64,000 bases of DNA from SKLM01 sp964450435. Lineage in GTDB: Bacteria > Chloroflexota > Anaerolineae > B4-G1. The first letter of the stretch is position 1; each line of letters opens with the position of its first letter. The stretch covers positions 32,259 through 96,258 of the forward strand of contig CAYVCX010000005.1 in assembly GCA_964450435.1 (NCBI GenBank), written 5' to 3'. The position numbers and the translations under genes were made by a program. Shown here one piece after another: positions 25,161 to 33,571 of this stretch. Below the pieces are notes generated by a model, which was not told the DNA's origin, did not search any database, and saw only the letters and a program-made list of their open reading frames with translations.

Positions 25161-27455
25161 ATGGGAAGGAAGCGAAAGAAGAAAGGACTGCGGGGCCGCC
25201 TGCCCGATATCAGCGGGAAGCTCGAGTTCGACCTCGACCGCTGGCTTGATATCCTGGGCTACGGCCTGCTGGTCGTATCTGCCCTGACGTTGCTGAGCTT
25301 CCCCTCGGCCAGTCACGGGGTCATCCCGGCCTGGTGGCTGGGGGTGCTCCGGCAGGGCTTCGGCTGGGGGGCCTTCCTCATCCCACTGATCCTGGGGGCA
25401 GCGGGTATCTGGCTTATCCTGCGCCGCTTCGGGGACAAACTCCCCCTGGTGACTCCCCGCCAAGTGGTGGGAGCGTTGGCCGGCTATGTGGCCCTGCTGG
25501 TCACGCTTCATATGGTCGCGTCGCTCTTCCTGCTTCAGGGCGATCTGCTGGCCATTGGTCAAGCGGGCCTCGGGGGCGGACGCCTGGGTGCCGCCCTGGC
25601 CATCCCCCTGCTGCGCGGGCTGGGCAGCGGAGTGGTGGTGGTCCTCGTCGTCGGATGGTTCATCATCCTGGCGGTCACGTTGGAGGTCACCCTGGAGGAC
25701 GCAATCCGGACGGTCGGGGCGCTCAAGGGCCTCCTGCGGGGCGGGCCCGCGGCAGTGGTACCCACCCTGGGGGAAGACGCCGCCGAGCCACTGGACAAAC
25801 CAGACGATGACGACAGGCCGGAGAGTAAGCCAAAGAAGCCCGGCCGGTCGACCTCGAAGCCCCAGGCCCCCGTAATCGCCACGGCGTCCAGCTCCAACGG
25901 AGATTTCCACCCCCACGTCATCGGGAGCGACAGGGAGCACGAGCTTCCCCCGTGGGACCAGATCCTCGAGCCCGGGAACGACCACGACGTCAGCGCCGCG
26001 ATTCTCCGCGAGCAGGCCCGCATCATCGAGGAGACGATGAAGAGCCTGGGAGCGCCGGTGCGCGTGCGGGAGATCAATCACGGACCTGTGGTGACCCAGT
26101 TCGGCATCGAGCCGCTGGTGCTCGACGTGGGGGGCAAGCGCCGTCGGGTGAAGGTGAGCCGCATCACCTCCCGGGCCGACGACCTTGCCCTGGCGTTGGA
26201 GGCGAAGACGGTGCGCTTCGAGACGCCCATCCCCGGCAAACGGCTCATTGGTCTCGAGGTCCCCAACCCACAGTCGGCCCTGGTCGCCATGCGGGACGTG
26301 GTGGGAACCGGAGCGTTCGCCAGGATGGACTCGTGCCTGCGCCTCTGCCTGGGACAGAACGTCTCGGGAGAGCCGGTAGTGGCCGACCTGGCGCGGATGC
26401 CCCACCTGCTCATCGCCGGCGCCACGGGCTCCGGGAAATCCGTGTGTCTGAACTCGATCATCGCCGCGCTCCTGCTGCAGAACACGCCGGATCAACTCCG
26501 CTTCCTGATGATCGATCCCAAGCGCGTGGAGCTGACCGGATACAACGGCATTCCTCACCTGCTCTCTGAGGTCGTGGTCGACATGGACCGGGTGACGACA
26601 GTGCTGAACTGGATCATGGCAGAGATGGACGGGCGCTACCGCCACTTCTCCCAGACCCGAGCCACGGACATCCGGGACTACAACGAACGCGTAGCGCCCG
26701 AGCTCGGCAGGAAGCCGCTGCCCTTCATCGTGGTCATCGTCGACGAGCTGGCGGACCTGATGATGGTGGCCCCCCACCAGGTGGAGCGCTCGATCTGCCG
26801 CATCGCCCAGATGGCCCGCGCGACGGGGATCCACATGGTGATCGCCACCCAGCGTCCCAGCGTCGACGTGGTCACCGGGTTGATCAAGGCGAACTTTCCC
26901 GCCCGCATCGCCTTCAACGTGGCCTCGAGCGTCGACTCCCGCGTCATCCTCGACGTGGCCGGGGCCGAACAACTCCTCAGCCGAGGCGATATGCTCTTCC
27001 TGCCGCCCGACGGACCGACGCCGATGCGCCTCCAGGGCACATACGTCTCCGACGAAGAGTTGCGCCGCCTGGTCCGCTACTGGAAGAACGAGGCGAAGCC
27101 AGCAGCCGCAGAGCCCGGGAAGGTGGTCCAGAAGCCCCTCTGGGACGATATGATCGCAGAGAAACCGCCGGTCGAGTACGAGGATGAGCTGCTGCCCGAC
27201 GTGATCGACCTGCTGTTGGAGGAGAACCGGGCGTCTATCTCCCTGATGCAGCGTCGGCTGCGCATCGGCTACACGCGCGCCGCCCGCATTATGGACATCC
27301 TGGAGAGGAACGACGTCGTGGGGCCGCAGCCCTCGGGGGGGAGGGCGCGCGATGTGTTTCCGGGGGCGGCGAGAGCGCTCCTGAATCCGAACGGGCAGCC
27401 CGCTGCCGAAGACGACGACGAAGACGAGAGCAAGGATGACGAGGGTGAGGTGTAG
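25161..27455 (+). CDS. ftsK: DNA translocase FtsK/SpoIIIE
   Basis: 764 aa septal DNA pump for chromosome segregation. N-terminal membrane part with four to five helices (about 25-190), a charged linker, the motor domain with Walker A GATGSGKSVCLN (Lys426) and Walker B-type IVDELADLMMV, and a C-terminal winged-helix gamma domain (SISLMQRRLRIGYTRAARIMD) that reads polar DNA motifs. An acidic tail (EDDDEDESKDDEGE) follows. Family length is usual for non-proteobacterial FtsK. Confidence 0.96.
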   Translation: MGRKRKKKGLRGRLPDISGKLEFDLDRWLDILGYGLLVVSALTLLSFPSASHGVIPAWWLGVLRQGFGWGAFLIPLILGAAGIWLILRRFGDKLPLVTPRQVVGALAGYVALLVTLHMVASLFLLQGDLLAIGQAGLGGGRLGAALAIPLLRGLGSGVVVVLVVGWFIILAVTLEVTLEDAIRTVGALKGLLRGGPAAVVPTLGEDAAEPLDKPDDDDRPESKPKKPGRSTSKPQAPVIATASSSNGDFHPHVIGSDREHELPPWDQILEPGNDHDVSAAILREQARIIEETMKSLGAPVRVREINHGPVVTQFGIEPLVLDVGGKRRRVKVSRITSRADDLALALEAKTVRFETPIPGKRLIGLEVPNPQSALVAMRDVVGTGAFARMDSCLRLCLGQNVSGEPVVADLARMPHLLIAGATGSGKSVCLNSIIAALLLQNTPDQLRFLMIDPKRVELTGYNGIPHLLSEVVVDMDRVTTVLNWIMAEMDGRYRHFSQTRATDIRDYNERVAPELGRKPLPFIVVIVDELADLMMVAPHQVERSICRIAQMARATGIHMVIATQRPSVDVVTGLIKANFPARIAFNVASSVDSRVILDVAGAEQLLSRGDMLFLPPDGPTPMRLQGTYVSDEELRRLVRYWKNEAKPAAAEPGKVVQKPLWDDMIAEKPPVEYEDELLPDVIDLLLEENRASISLMQRRLRIGYTRAARIMDILERNDVVGPQPSGGRARDVFPGAARALLNPNGQPAAEDDDEDESKDDEGEV

Positions 27456-27620
27456 TCCGCGAGGGAAACATCGATGACCTCCGAGGGGTCTACGTTGGCT
27501 GGTGCCAGATGCTCGTCCCGTGGCCCCGTCTTGCGCGAGCCGATATTCTCCGGCATTCCAGAGCAGACTCCAGGGCGAGGGGGACGGCGCTTTGACCTGG
27601 TTTGCGTGGGTGAGCGACTG

Positions 27621-29438
27621 ATGGCAGAACAGCGGATGCTCAACCGTCGGGCGTTTCTGCAACGGGCGCTCGCCTTAGGTCTGCACCCGCTCGTAGCGGC
27701 TTGCAGCCGGGCAGCACTCCCCCTCGATGAGGCCACTCCTTCTCCCATCGGCGCGTCTCCCACGCCCAGGCCTTCGCCCGCGGCCGAGTCCTCCGCGAAG
27801 TCCTCTCGTATGCCGACAGCCCAGCCCTCTCCCTCTCCTTGGCCTGTCGGCGCGAGGAGAGGTCCAGTAATGGGACACCGGGGGATGGTGGCGACCTCTC
27901 AGCCCCTGGCGGTCCGGGCCGGTCTTCAGACGTTGATGGATGGCGGGAACGCCGTGGATGCCGCTGTGACGGCGGCAGCCGTTCTCAACGTGGTCGAACC
28001 TATGTCGACCGGCATTGGAGGCGACTGCTTTGCCCTGCTCTACCATGGAGACACAGGTGAGATCACGGCTCTCAACGGGAGCGGACGAGCACCGCAGGCC
28101 CTGGGGCTCGACGTGTTCCGGGAGCGGGGGCTGGACCACGTGCCCACCGCGGGAATGCTGCCCGTTACGGTGCCGGGGGCCGTCGACGGTTGGGCGTCCT
28201 TGCTCGGCGCGCATGGGACCCTCTCCCTGGGCCAGGCCCTGGCCCCGGCCATCTACTACGCCGAGCAGGGCTTCGCCGTGACCAGGATCATCGCCCGGTC
28301 CTGGGCGGCCCTCGCCCCCAAGCTGCGGGCGACGCCCGATGCCGCCAGGCACTACCTGGTTGACGGGGAGCGAGCCCCGCGGCAAGGCGAGGTCTTTCGG
28401 CTGCCCGCGCTGGCCAGGTCGCTGCGTCAGATCGCCGAGGAGGGGCGGGATGCCTTCTACGAGGGAGAGATCGCAGAGGCCATCGTCGATTTCTCGACGC
28501 GGAACGAGGGGTTCCTCTCCCGGTCAGACCTCGAACGCCACACGTCCCCGTGGGTGGACCCCATCTACACCGACTACCGCGGCTACCGCGTGTATGAGTG
28601 TCCACCCAACACCCAGGGACTGGCGGCCCTCCTCGCCCTCAACGTGCTCAAGGGATTCGCCGTGCGCGAACTGGACATGGTCTCGGCGGCGCGGCTTCAT
28701 CTCCTCATCGAGTCTATGAAACTGGGGTTTGCCGACGCCTTCGAATACGTGGCTGACGAGGACTACGTCGATATCCCCATCGACCAGCTCCTCTCGGAGC
28801 GGTACGCCGCGGAACGTCGCGCAATGATTCAGCCCGACCGGGCGGTGCGCCACGTGCCGCCGGGTCAGCCGATGGGACAGGACACGGTCTACCTCACGGT
28901 CGTGGACGGGGAGGGCAACGCCTGCTCATTCATAAACAGCCTGTACCACGGTTTTGGCTCCGGAATGGTGGCAGGGGACACGGGTATCTGCCTGCAGAAC
29001 CGGGGTGCCTGCTTCGTCCTGGATCCAGAGCACAGAAACTGCCTGGCGCCGGGGAAGCGTCCCTACCACACCATCATACCCTCGCTGATCACCCGTGACG
29101 GCGCGCTGAAGGCGTCCTACGGCGTTATGGGCGGGTTCATGCAGCCGCAAGGACACCTGCAGGTGGTCTCGAACCTCCTCGATCACGGCCTTGGCGCTCA
29201 GGAGTTGATGGATGCCCCGCGCTTCCGGGTCTCCCGGAATCTCGGCGAGGTGCTTGTCGAGCGCGGCATCCCTCCGGATGTCGTAAGCAAACTGCGGGAT
29301 ATGGGCCATCAGGTCGCCGCGCCTAGGGAGATCTCCGGCGAGTTTGGGGGCGGGCAGATCATCCTGGTTGACGAGGAGAGCGGAGCGTACGTCGGGGGCT
29401 CGGATCCCAGGAAGGACGGCTGCGCGCTGGGTTTCTAG
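27621..29438 (+). CDS. ggt: Gamma-glutamyltransferase, exported, Tat/lipobox leader
   Basis: 605 aa. Cleaves gamma-glutamyl bonds (glutathione, polyglutamate) outside the membrane. Leader NRRAFLQRALALGLHPLVAAC has a twin arginine and a lipobox-like end; a Pro/Ser/Thr linker (to about residue 75) precedes the enzyme. The autoprocessing Thr is Thr422 in DTVYLTVVD, followed by NSLYHGFGSGM. GGT N-terminal signature: MSTGIGGDCFALLY. ATG 27621 is chosen because it places the twin-arginine leader at the start; an upstream in-frame start (27474) would bury it. The same leader type precedes the DUF362 gene at 32252. Confidence 0.9.
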   Translation: MAEQRMLNRRAFLQRALALGLHPLVAACSRAALPLDEATPSPIGASPTPRPSPAAESSAKSSRMPTAQPSPSPWPVGARRGPVMGHRGMVATSQPLAVRAGLQTLMDGGNAVDAAVTAAAVLNVVEPMSTGIGGDCFALLYHGDTGEITALNGSGRAPQALGLDVFRERGLDHVPTAGMLPVTVPGAVDGWASLLGAHGTLSLGQALAPAIYYAEQGFAVTRIIARSWAALAPKLRATPDAARHYLVDGERAPRQGEVFRLPALARSLRQIAEEGRDAFYEGEIAEAIVDFSTRNEGFLSRSDLERHTSPWVDPIYTDYRGYRVYECPPNTQGLAALLALNVLKGFAVRELDMVSAARLHLLIESMKLGFADAFEYVADEDYVDIPIDQLLSERYAAERRAMIQPDRAVRHVPPGQPMGQDTVYLTVVDGEGNACSFINSLYHGFGSGMVAGDTGICLQNRGACFVLDPEHRNCLAPGKRPYHTIIPSLITRDGALKASYGVMGGFMQPQGHLQVVSNLLDHGLGAQELMDAPRFRVSRNLGEVLVERGIPPDVVSKLRDMGHQVAAPREISGEFGGGQIILVDEESGAYVGGSDPRKDGCALGF

Positions 29439-29850
29439 GTCGGAGTCGGACCGCCGTCACGGAGCGCTGAGCCCGCCGATTCGGCGAAAGCGACACACTA
29501 TTCAGCAAACTGGAGTTGGTTCTCAGGAGACGCACACGGCGCAGCCTGCCTGCGCGGAGGGGGTCATAGCCCCTCTCCAGACGGATCCTTGACCATTCGC
29601 CACGCCCCCTCAGCCTGGTCGCACGCCCTCTTACAGCCCACTGCGGGTGCCAAGAGTTGTTCGTGAATTCACCGCCGCTCGCAAGAGACAACGGCCGCGA
29701 ACCTGTCTCTCCGACTCCGGAGGTGCCCGACCTCCCATTGTCGCGCTGTTCGTTGACCCGACTCATCTCGCTGCCGCCGGGAAGCGCCGGTCAGGAGGCG
29801 CCAGGGCATCTCAATGCTCGAACCCGACGCTCACCGGACCGGCGCCGAGA
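29439..29850. other. Non-coding interval after ggt
   Basis: About 410 bases with no gene I can support; open frames have no ribosome site or family resemblance. It ends at a repeat copy. Confidence 0.4.
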
Positions 29851-29990
29851 GTGCGGAAAAACACCGTGAACGAGCGATCGCAAAGGGCTGACGCTCCACC
29901 CCTGGCGCAATATGAGCCTCACATAGGGACGGCATAGCAGCAATACCCTGTCCCACCGATTGAGCTGATCGCGACTCGTTCAACACGCTC
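29851..29990 (+). repeat. Dispersed repeat, copy A
   Basis: About 140 bases that align by eye with 37892-38042. Shared blocks, in the same order, include GTG.CG.AAAACA, a GATCGCA.AGG block, GCCTCA.ATAGGGA, CATA, TTGAGC and GTTCAACA. Copy A ends 17 bases before the -35 box of the redoxin promoter; copy B stands in the same relation to the lacI-type promoter. Function unknown. Limits are approximate. Confidence 0.6.
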
Positions 29991-30000
29991 GCGCCCGCGG

Positions 30001-30029
30001 TTGACAAGCTCAACTCAACGTGTTACAGT
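30001..30029 (+). promoter_or_regulatory. Promoter of the redoxin gene
   Basis: Perfect TTGACA (30001-30006), a 17-base spacer and TACAGT (30024-30029), 28 bases before ATG 30057. Confidence 0.65.
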
Positions 30030-30056
30030 CTCGCATCCGCAGGAGGAGGGGTGTCG

Positions 30057-30779
30057 ATGAAAGGGCAAGAATCAGAACAGAGGTCGTCGACGGCCCTCTG
30101 GGTCGTCATCGGCCTGGCGGTCCTCGCCACCGCCGTGCTGCTGTTCATGCGGCTGTTCCTGACGGCCGACCCAGCGCCAACGCCGCCGCCCCGGACATCG
30201 ACCGCGGCATCCCCGACACCTACGCCGACGCCGGAACCCAGCCCATCCGCGTCCTCAGTCGTCTCGGGGGAGGCACAGCCGGCCACCTCGCCCCTGCCCG
30301 AGTCGCCCCTGCTCACACCAGATCCTGGGCCGGAGATACCGACGGTCGCACCACACTTCGTCCTGGAGCGTGCCGGCGGCGGGACCTTCACGCTGGCACG
30401 TGAGTTGGAGGAAGGACCCGTCGTTCTGGTCTTCTTCGAACGCTGCGGGTGAGGGCCGGACTACACGCAGCTGGTCCAGTTGCGCAACGAGTACCAGGCC
30501 TTTCGGGACGCCGGGGCGGAGCTCGTCGCGGTGGCCGTCGCCCCCGCCTCTTATGTCGACGCCAACATACGCCGAGTCCTCGAACCGTCCTACCCCATGT
30601 TGGGTGATCCGGACCACGAGGTGGCTGAGGCCTTCAACGTCTACGACCTCCTCGGGAACGGGCTCGCCGCGCCGTCGGTCTTCATAATCGACACCGACGG
30701 GGCCATCGTGTGGAGCTACGTGGGCGAGAGCTCCCGCGACCGACCCACGACGCGCACCATCCTCGAACACGTCCCGTAA
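30057..30779 (+). CDS. Predicted selenoprotein: membrane-anchored AhpC/TSA-type redoxin with in-frame UGA
   Basis: 240 residues if the TGA at 30450-30452 is read as Sec132. One reading frame continues through it. N-terminal anchor helix (WVVIGLAVLATAVLLFMRLFL), a Pro/Thr/Ser linker (about 42-95), then a thioredoxin-fold peroxiredoxin-like domain: PVVLVFFERCG-U-GPDYTQLVQLRNEY, GAELVAVAVAP, YPMLGDPDHEVAEAFNVYD, APSVFIIDTDGAIVWSYVGES. Aligned to relatives with FYRGDWCPYCRRQL, U falls exactly on the first, reactive Cys; the second Cys is Asp, and a Cys lies two residues before U. A SECIS-like hairpin follows. ATG 30057 fits the AGGAGGAGGG site. The alternative is a nonsense-mutated pseudogene. 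Confidence 0.75.
30466..30484 (+). promoter_or_regulatory. Bacterial SECIS-like hairpin
   Basis: 13 bases after the TGA the mRNA can form an 8-bp stem CGCAGCTG / CAGTTGCG (one G-U pair) with loop GTC. The stem-loop top reads GGUC, the same apical motif as in the E. coli fdhF element. The apical G is 23 bases from the U of UGA, within the spacing known for bacterial SECIS elements. Confidence 0.65.
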
Positions 30780-30891
30780 GGAAGCCTGATCTCGACCTTC
30801 CTGGCTTCCACAGCCTTATTAGCCGCCTTGACGGCCGATCCATCCCTTCTCTCCATCAGGGGTGGCGTTCTTCAGCTCCCTTGCAGCACTA

Positions 30892-31688
30892 CTACACGAA
30901 CACCGCATAGGGTGGCTCCACTGGCCCGTCGGGCCTCGTCCCCACCACCATGATCTCAATCTCGTCCAGGTCCACAGGCCGCCGGCCCCAACTGCCGGCG
31001 GTACCGGCCCAGATGTCCGTCACCTCGATCCCTGCCTGCCCGAAGGGGAGAACCAGCTCCGTGGGCACGAAGCCCCGTTCCCGCAGGACCCGCGGGCTTT
31101 CTGCCCCGGGCACGACGCATTCCGACCGCTCCGTCAGCGCCAAGGGATCAAACAACCCGTCTTCCACACTCGCCTGGGTATACCTGCGGGCGAGGGCAAA
31201 GCTGTTTAGCACCGTGAACACGCAGCCGGCACCGGGTTCATCGCCCGCGCCGCATTCTCGATGATCGACTGCGGCTGACCAATGGGATCGTCGCCGCTTC
31301 CCAGCAGCCCGCAGGCGCCCTCGCAGAGGCTGATGACGGCGTCGAACGCATCGAAAAGGGATAACCCCTGCGCATCCGACTCGATCCGGTGTACGTCGAC
31401 CCCCTCGCCCTCCGCCCGTCGCCTGGTCACGGCCAGCATGCCCCCCGACACATCGACACCCGTCACACGATACCCCCGCCGCGCGAGCTCGACCGCATGC
31501 CGCCCCGTGCCACACCCTACATCCAGGACCGCCATGCCGCGCTCCAGCCGCAATACGTCGATAAGGAATCCAACCTCCTCCAGCGTGCTCTTCGTGAACA
31601 CGTTCTCATCGTACGCAGGAGCCTCCTGGTCGAAGAACTCGGCCCGTTCCGTTCTCTTCTTGTCTGTCAGGGGCACACTCCTATGCAC
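30892..31688 (-). pseudogene. SAM-dependent methyltransferase, frameshifted
   Basis: Class I methyltransferase. The first part (31688 down to about 31235) has VLDVGCGTGRHAVELARRGYRVTGVDVS (motif I and post I) and DAFDAVISLCEGACGLLG. It then runs off-frame into a stop. The remainder continues in another frame as AGCVFTVLNSFALARRY to VDLDEIEIMVVGTR. The break is near 31232-31236: loss of one G in a CCCGGG-like run would turn NPGAGC into NPVPAAC. A sequencing error is possible. The gene lies downstream of the phosphatase gene on the same strand. Confidence 0.75.
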
Positions 31689-31726
31689 CTATTGTCCTCT
31701 GCGAGGCAGCATCGGCACGTGCCGGG

Positions 31727-32182
31727 CTACCTGAGACCATCATGAGCGCTATGCGAAATCACCAGCGCCTTCCGGCTATTGGCGATGAACTGCGCCCATA
31801 CCCCGTCCGGCTCCCAGGCCTCGTCAACCAGATCCTGCGCCCGCTCGAGGGACCAGCTCAACCGCGCGTGACCGTACAGCGAAACGAAACTGGACACCCG
31901 CACGTTCGCGGCACAGTGGCTTCCTCCCTGTGGCCACGCCATGACCTGCAGGAAACGATCGAAATCCTCCACCGCAGGGGCCCCGAAGTCCACGGGGATG
32001 TGATAATACGCCATCCCCAGGGAGCGGCCCAGGCCGGCCTCTTCGGCGAGACTGTAGGCCTGGTCGAGCAGGCCTACATTGATGATCACCTCGAACCCCC
32101 GCTCGGCCAGCTCGCGCAGCTGCGGCTCCGATGGCTGCCCGCCAGTGGCAAGACAGATGGCCCCCTTGTCAAGTATCAACAA
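31727..32182 (-). CDS. Dual-specificity/tyrosine phosphatase-like protein
   Basis: 151 aa. Resembles a family of small bacterial phosphatases: the opening SGGQPSE-type segment (ATGGQPSEPQLRELAERGFEVIINVG), HIPVDFGAPAVEDFDRFLQV, and a P-loop HCAANVRVS (Cys90, Arg95, a C-X4-R arrangement). The strand before the P-loop is about three residues shorter than I would expect, so activity is uncertain. TTG start at 32182 is the only upstream option in frame. Divergent from the DUF362 gene. Confidence 0.65.
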   Translation of the reverse strand: MLILDKGAICLATGGQPSEPQLRELAERGFEVIINVGLLDQAYSLAEEAGLGRSLGMAYYHIPVDFGAPAVEDFDRFLQVMAWPQGGSHCAANVRVSSFVSLYGHARLSWSLERAQDLVDEAWEPDGVWAQFIANSRKALVISHSAHDGLR

Positions 32183-32200
32183 GCATCAACAAGCATTGAC
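32171..32200 (+). repeat. Three tandem 10-bp repeats at the DUF362 promoter
   Basis: AAGTATCAAC, AAGCATCAAC and AAGCATTGAC follow one another without gaps, one helical turn apart. The third overlaps a -35 box TTGACA (32196-32201) that pairs with TACCAT (32218-32223) after 16 bases. Could be a regulator-binding array between the divergent genes. Confidence 0.5.
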
Positions 32201-32251
32201 AACCAGGCGAATCCGGCTACCATGAACTTCAGGGAGAGTAAGAAGACCGGC

Positions 32252-33391
32252 ATGATCAACCGCAGAGCGTTTCTTCGGCTGGCCGTCACGTTGGGATTAA
32301 GCCCCGTGGTCGCGGCGTGCAGCCGTGCGGTGCACGTCGTGGATGAGACGACCCCTTCTCCAGTCAAGCCATCTCCGAGCCCACAGCCTACGTCCACGCT
32401 CCACCCGTCACCGACGTCCCAGCCATCTCCCACCCTCGAACCCTCTCCCTCGTCTGTGCCCGCTGACATCGTGACAGAGGAGGATATGATGAGCCAGGTT
32501 GCCCTGATACGCACGTCCGACCGCGCAACCGGTGTCCGGCGCGCCCTGAACCTGCTGAATCCAGCCGGCCCTGCGGGGGACCGGGTGCTGGTCAAGCCCA
32601 ACTACAACAGCGCCGATCCAACGCCCGGCTGCACCCACGGCGATGTCCTGCGCACGCTAATGGAATGGCTCGGAGAGCACCCCACCGACTCCGTCGTCCT
32701 GGCCGAAAGGAGTGGCATGGGGGACACCCGTCAGGTATTGGAGCAGCGGGATGTCTTCGCTCTGAGCCAGGAGCTGGACTTCCAGGTGCAGGTTCTCGAC
32801 GAGCTCGACGCGGAGGCATGGGATCTCGTTCAGCCCTCGGGAAGCCATTGGCAACGGGGATTCCCCTTCCCGTCCCGGATGCTGCAGGAGGCGGACTACG
32901 TCCTCCAGACCTGCTGTCTCAAGACCCATCGCTACGGCGGCCACTTCACCCTCTCGTTGAAGAACTCGGTAGGTCTGGCGGCCAAGTACGTGCCCGGCCA
33001 GGAGTACAATTACATGAGTGAGCTGCACAGCTCGCCCCATCAGCGGCTGATGATCGCCGAGATCAACACAGCCTACACGCCGGACCTCGTCGTGCTGGAC
33101 GGCGTGGAGGCTTTTGTCCAGGGAGGGCCCGCCCACGGGGAGCGGGTCCGGGCGAACGTCATCCTGGCGTCCAGCGACAGAGTCGCGCTGGATGCCGTTG
33201 GCGTGGCCATCCTGCGCCACTTCGGGGCCACGCCCCCGGTCAGCCAGGGTCCCATCTTCGAGCTGGAGCAGATCCGCCGCGCGGCCGAGCTGGGGGTCGG
33301 CGCTGAGAGGCCGGACGAAATCGAGATCCTCACCGATGACGAGGAAGGCGCAACCTTCGCTGAGGTTCTGCAGCCCATCCTGGCTGGCTAG
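32252..33391 (+). CDS. DUF362 domain protein, exported, Tat/lipobox leader
   Basis: 379 aa. Leader NRRAFLRLAVTLGLSPVVAAC (twin arginine, lipobox-like end), Pro/Ser linker (about 30-70), then DUF362: VLVKPNYNSADPTPGCTHGDVLRTLMEWL, VVLAERSGMGDTR, CCLKTHRYGGHFTLSLKNSVGLAAKYVPG, DLVVLDGVEAFVQGGPAHGE, ILASSDRVALDAVGVAIL. Family function is poorly known; some members are tied to metal or quinone chemistry. ATG 32252 is chosen because the probable -10 overlaps the earlier ATG at 32222. Its leader and linker closely resemble those of the ggt gene at 27621. Confidence 0.85.
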   Translation: MINRRAFLRLAVTLGLSPVVAACSRAVHVVDETTPSPVKPSPSPQPTSTLHPSPTSQPSPTLEPSPSSVPADIVTEEDMMSQVALIRTSDRATGVRRALNLLNPAGPAGDRVLVKPNYNSADPTPGCTHGDVLRTLMEWLGEHPTDSVVLAERSGMGDTRQVLEQRDVFALSQELDFQVQVLDELDAEAWDLVQPSGSHWQRGFPFPSRMLQEADYVLQTCCLKTHRYGGHFTLSLKNSVGLAAKYVPGQEYNYMSELHSSPHQRLMIAEINTAYTPDLVVLDGVEAFVQGGPAHGERVRANVILASSDRVALDAVGVAILRHFGATPPVSQGPIFELEQIRRAAELGVGAERPDEIEILTDDEEGATFAEVLQPILAG

Positions 33392-33535
33392 CCGTACAGC
33401 GCCCCCCATCGGCCCCCAGCAATGATGCCGCCGACCGGAGTCCCGTCTGCCGATCAGAAGGGGAACACGCCCGCGCCGCACGCCTCTGCAGAGCATTCAG
33501 AACAGACCGGATGCAGCCGCGCTGAAGGTCGAGTT

Positions 33536-33569
33536 GAGAAGGAGAAGGAGAAGGAGAAGGAGAAGGAGA
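33536..33569 (+). repeat. GAGAAG hexanucleotide repeat forming the ribosome site
   Basis: Five tandem GAGAAG units and a partial sixth, ending two bases before the ATG at 33572. Each unit junction makes a GGAG Shine-Dalgarno core, so copy number would alter site number and spacing but not reading frame. Confidence 0.8.
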
Positions 33570-33571
33570 CG

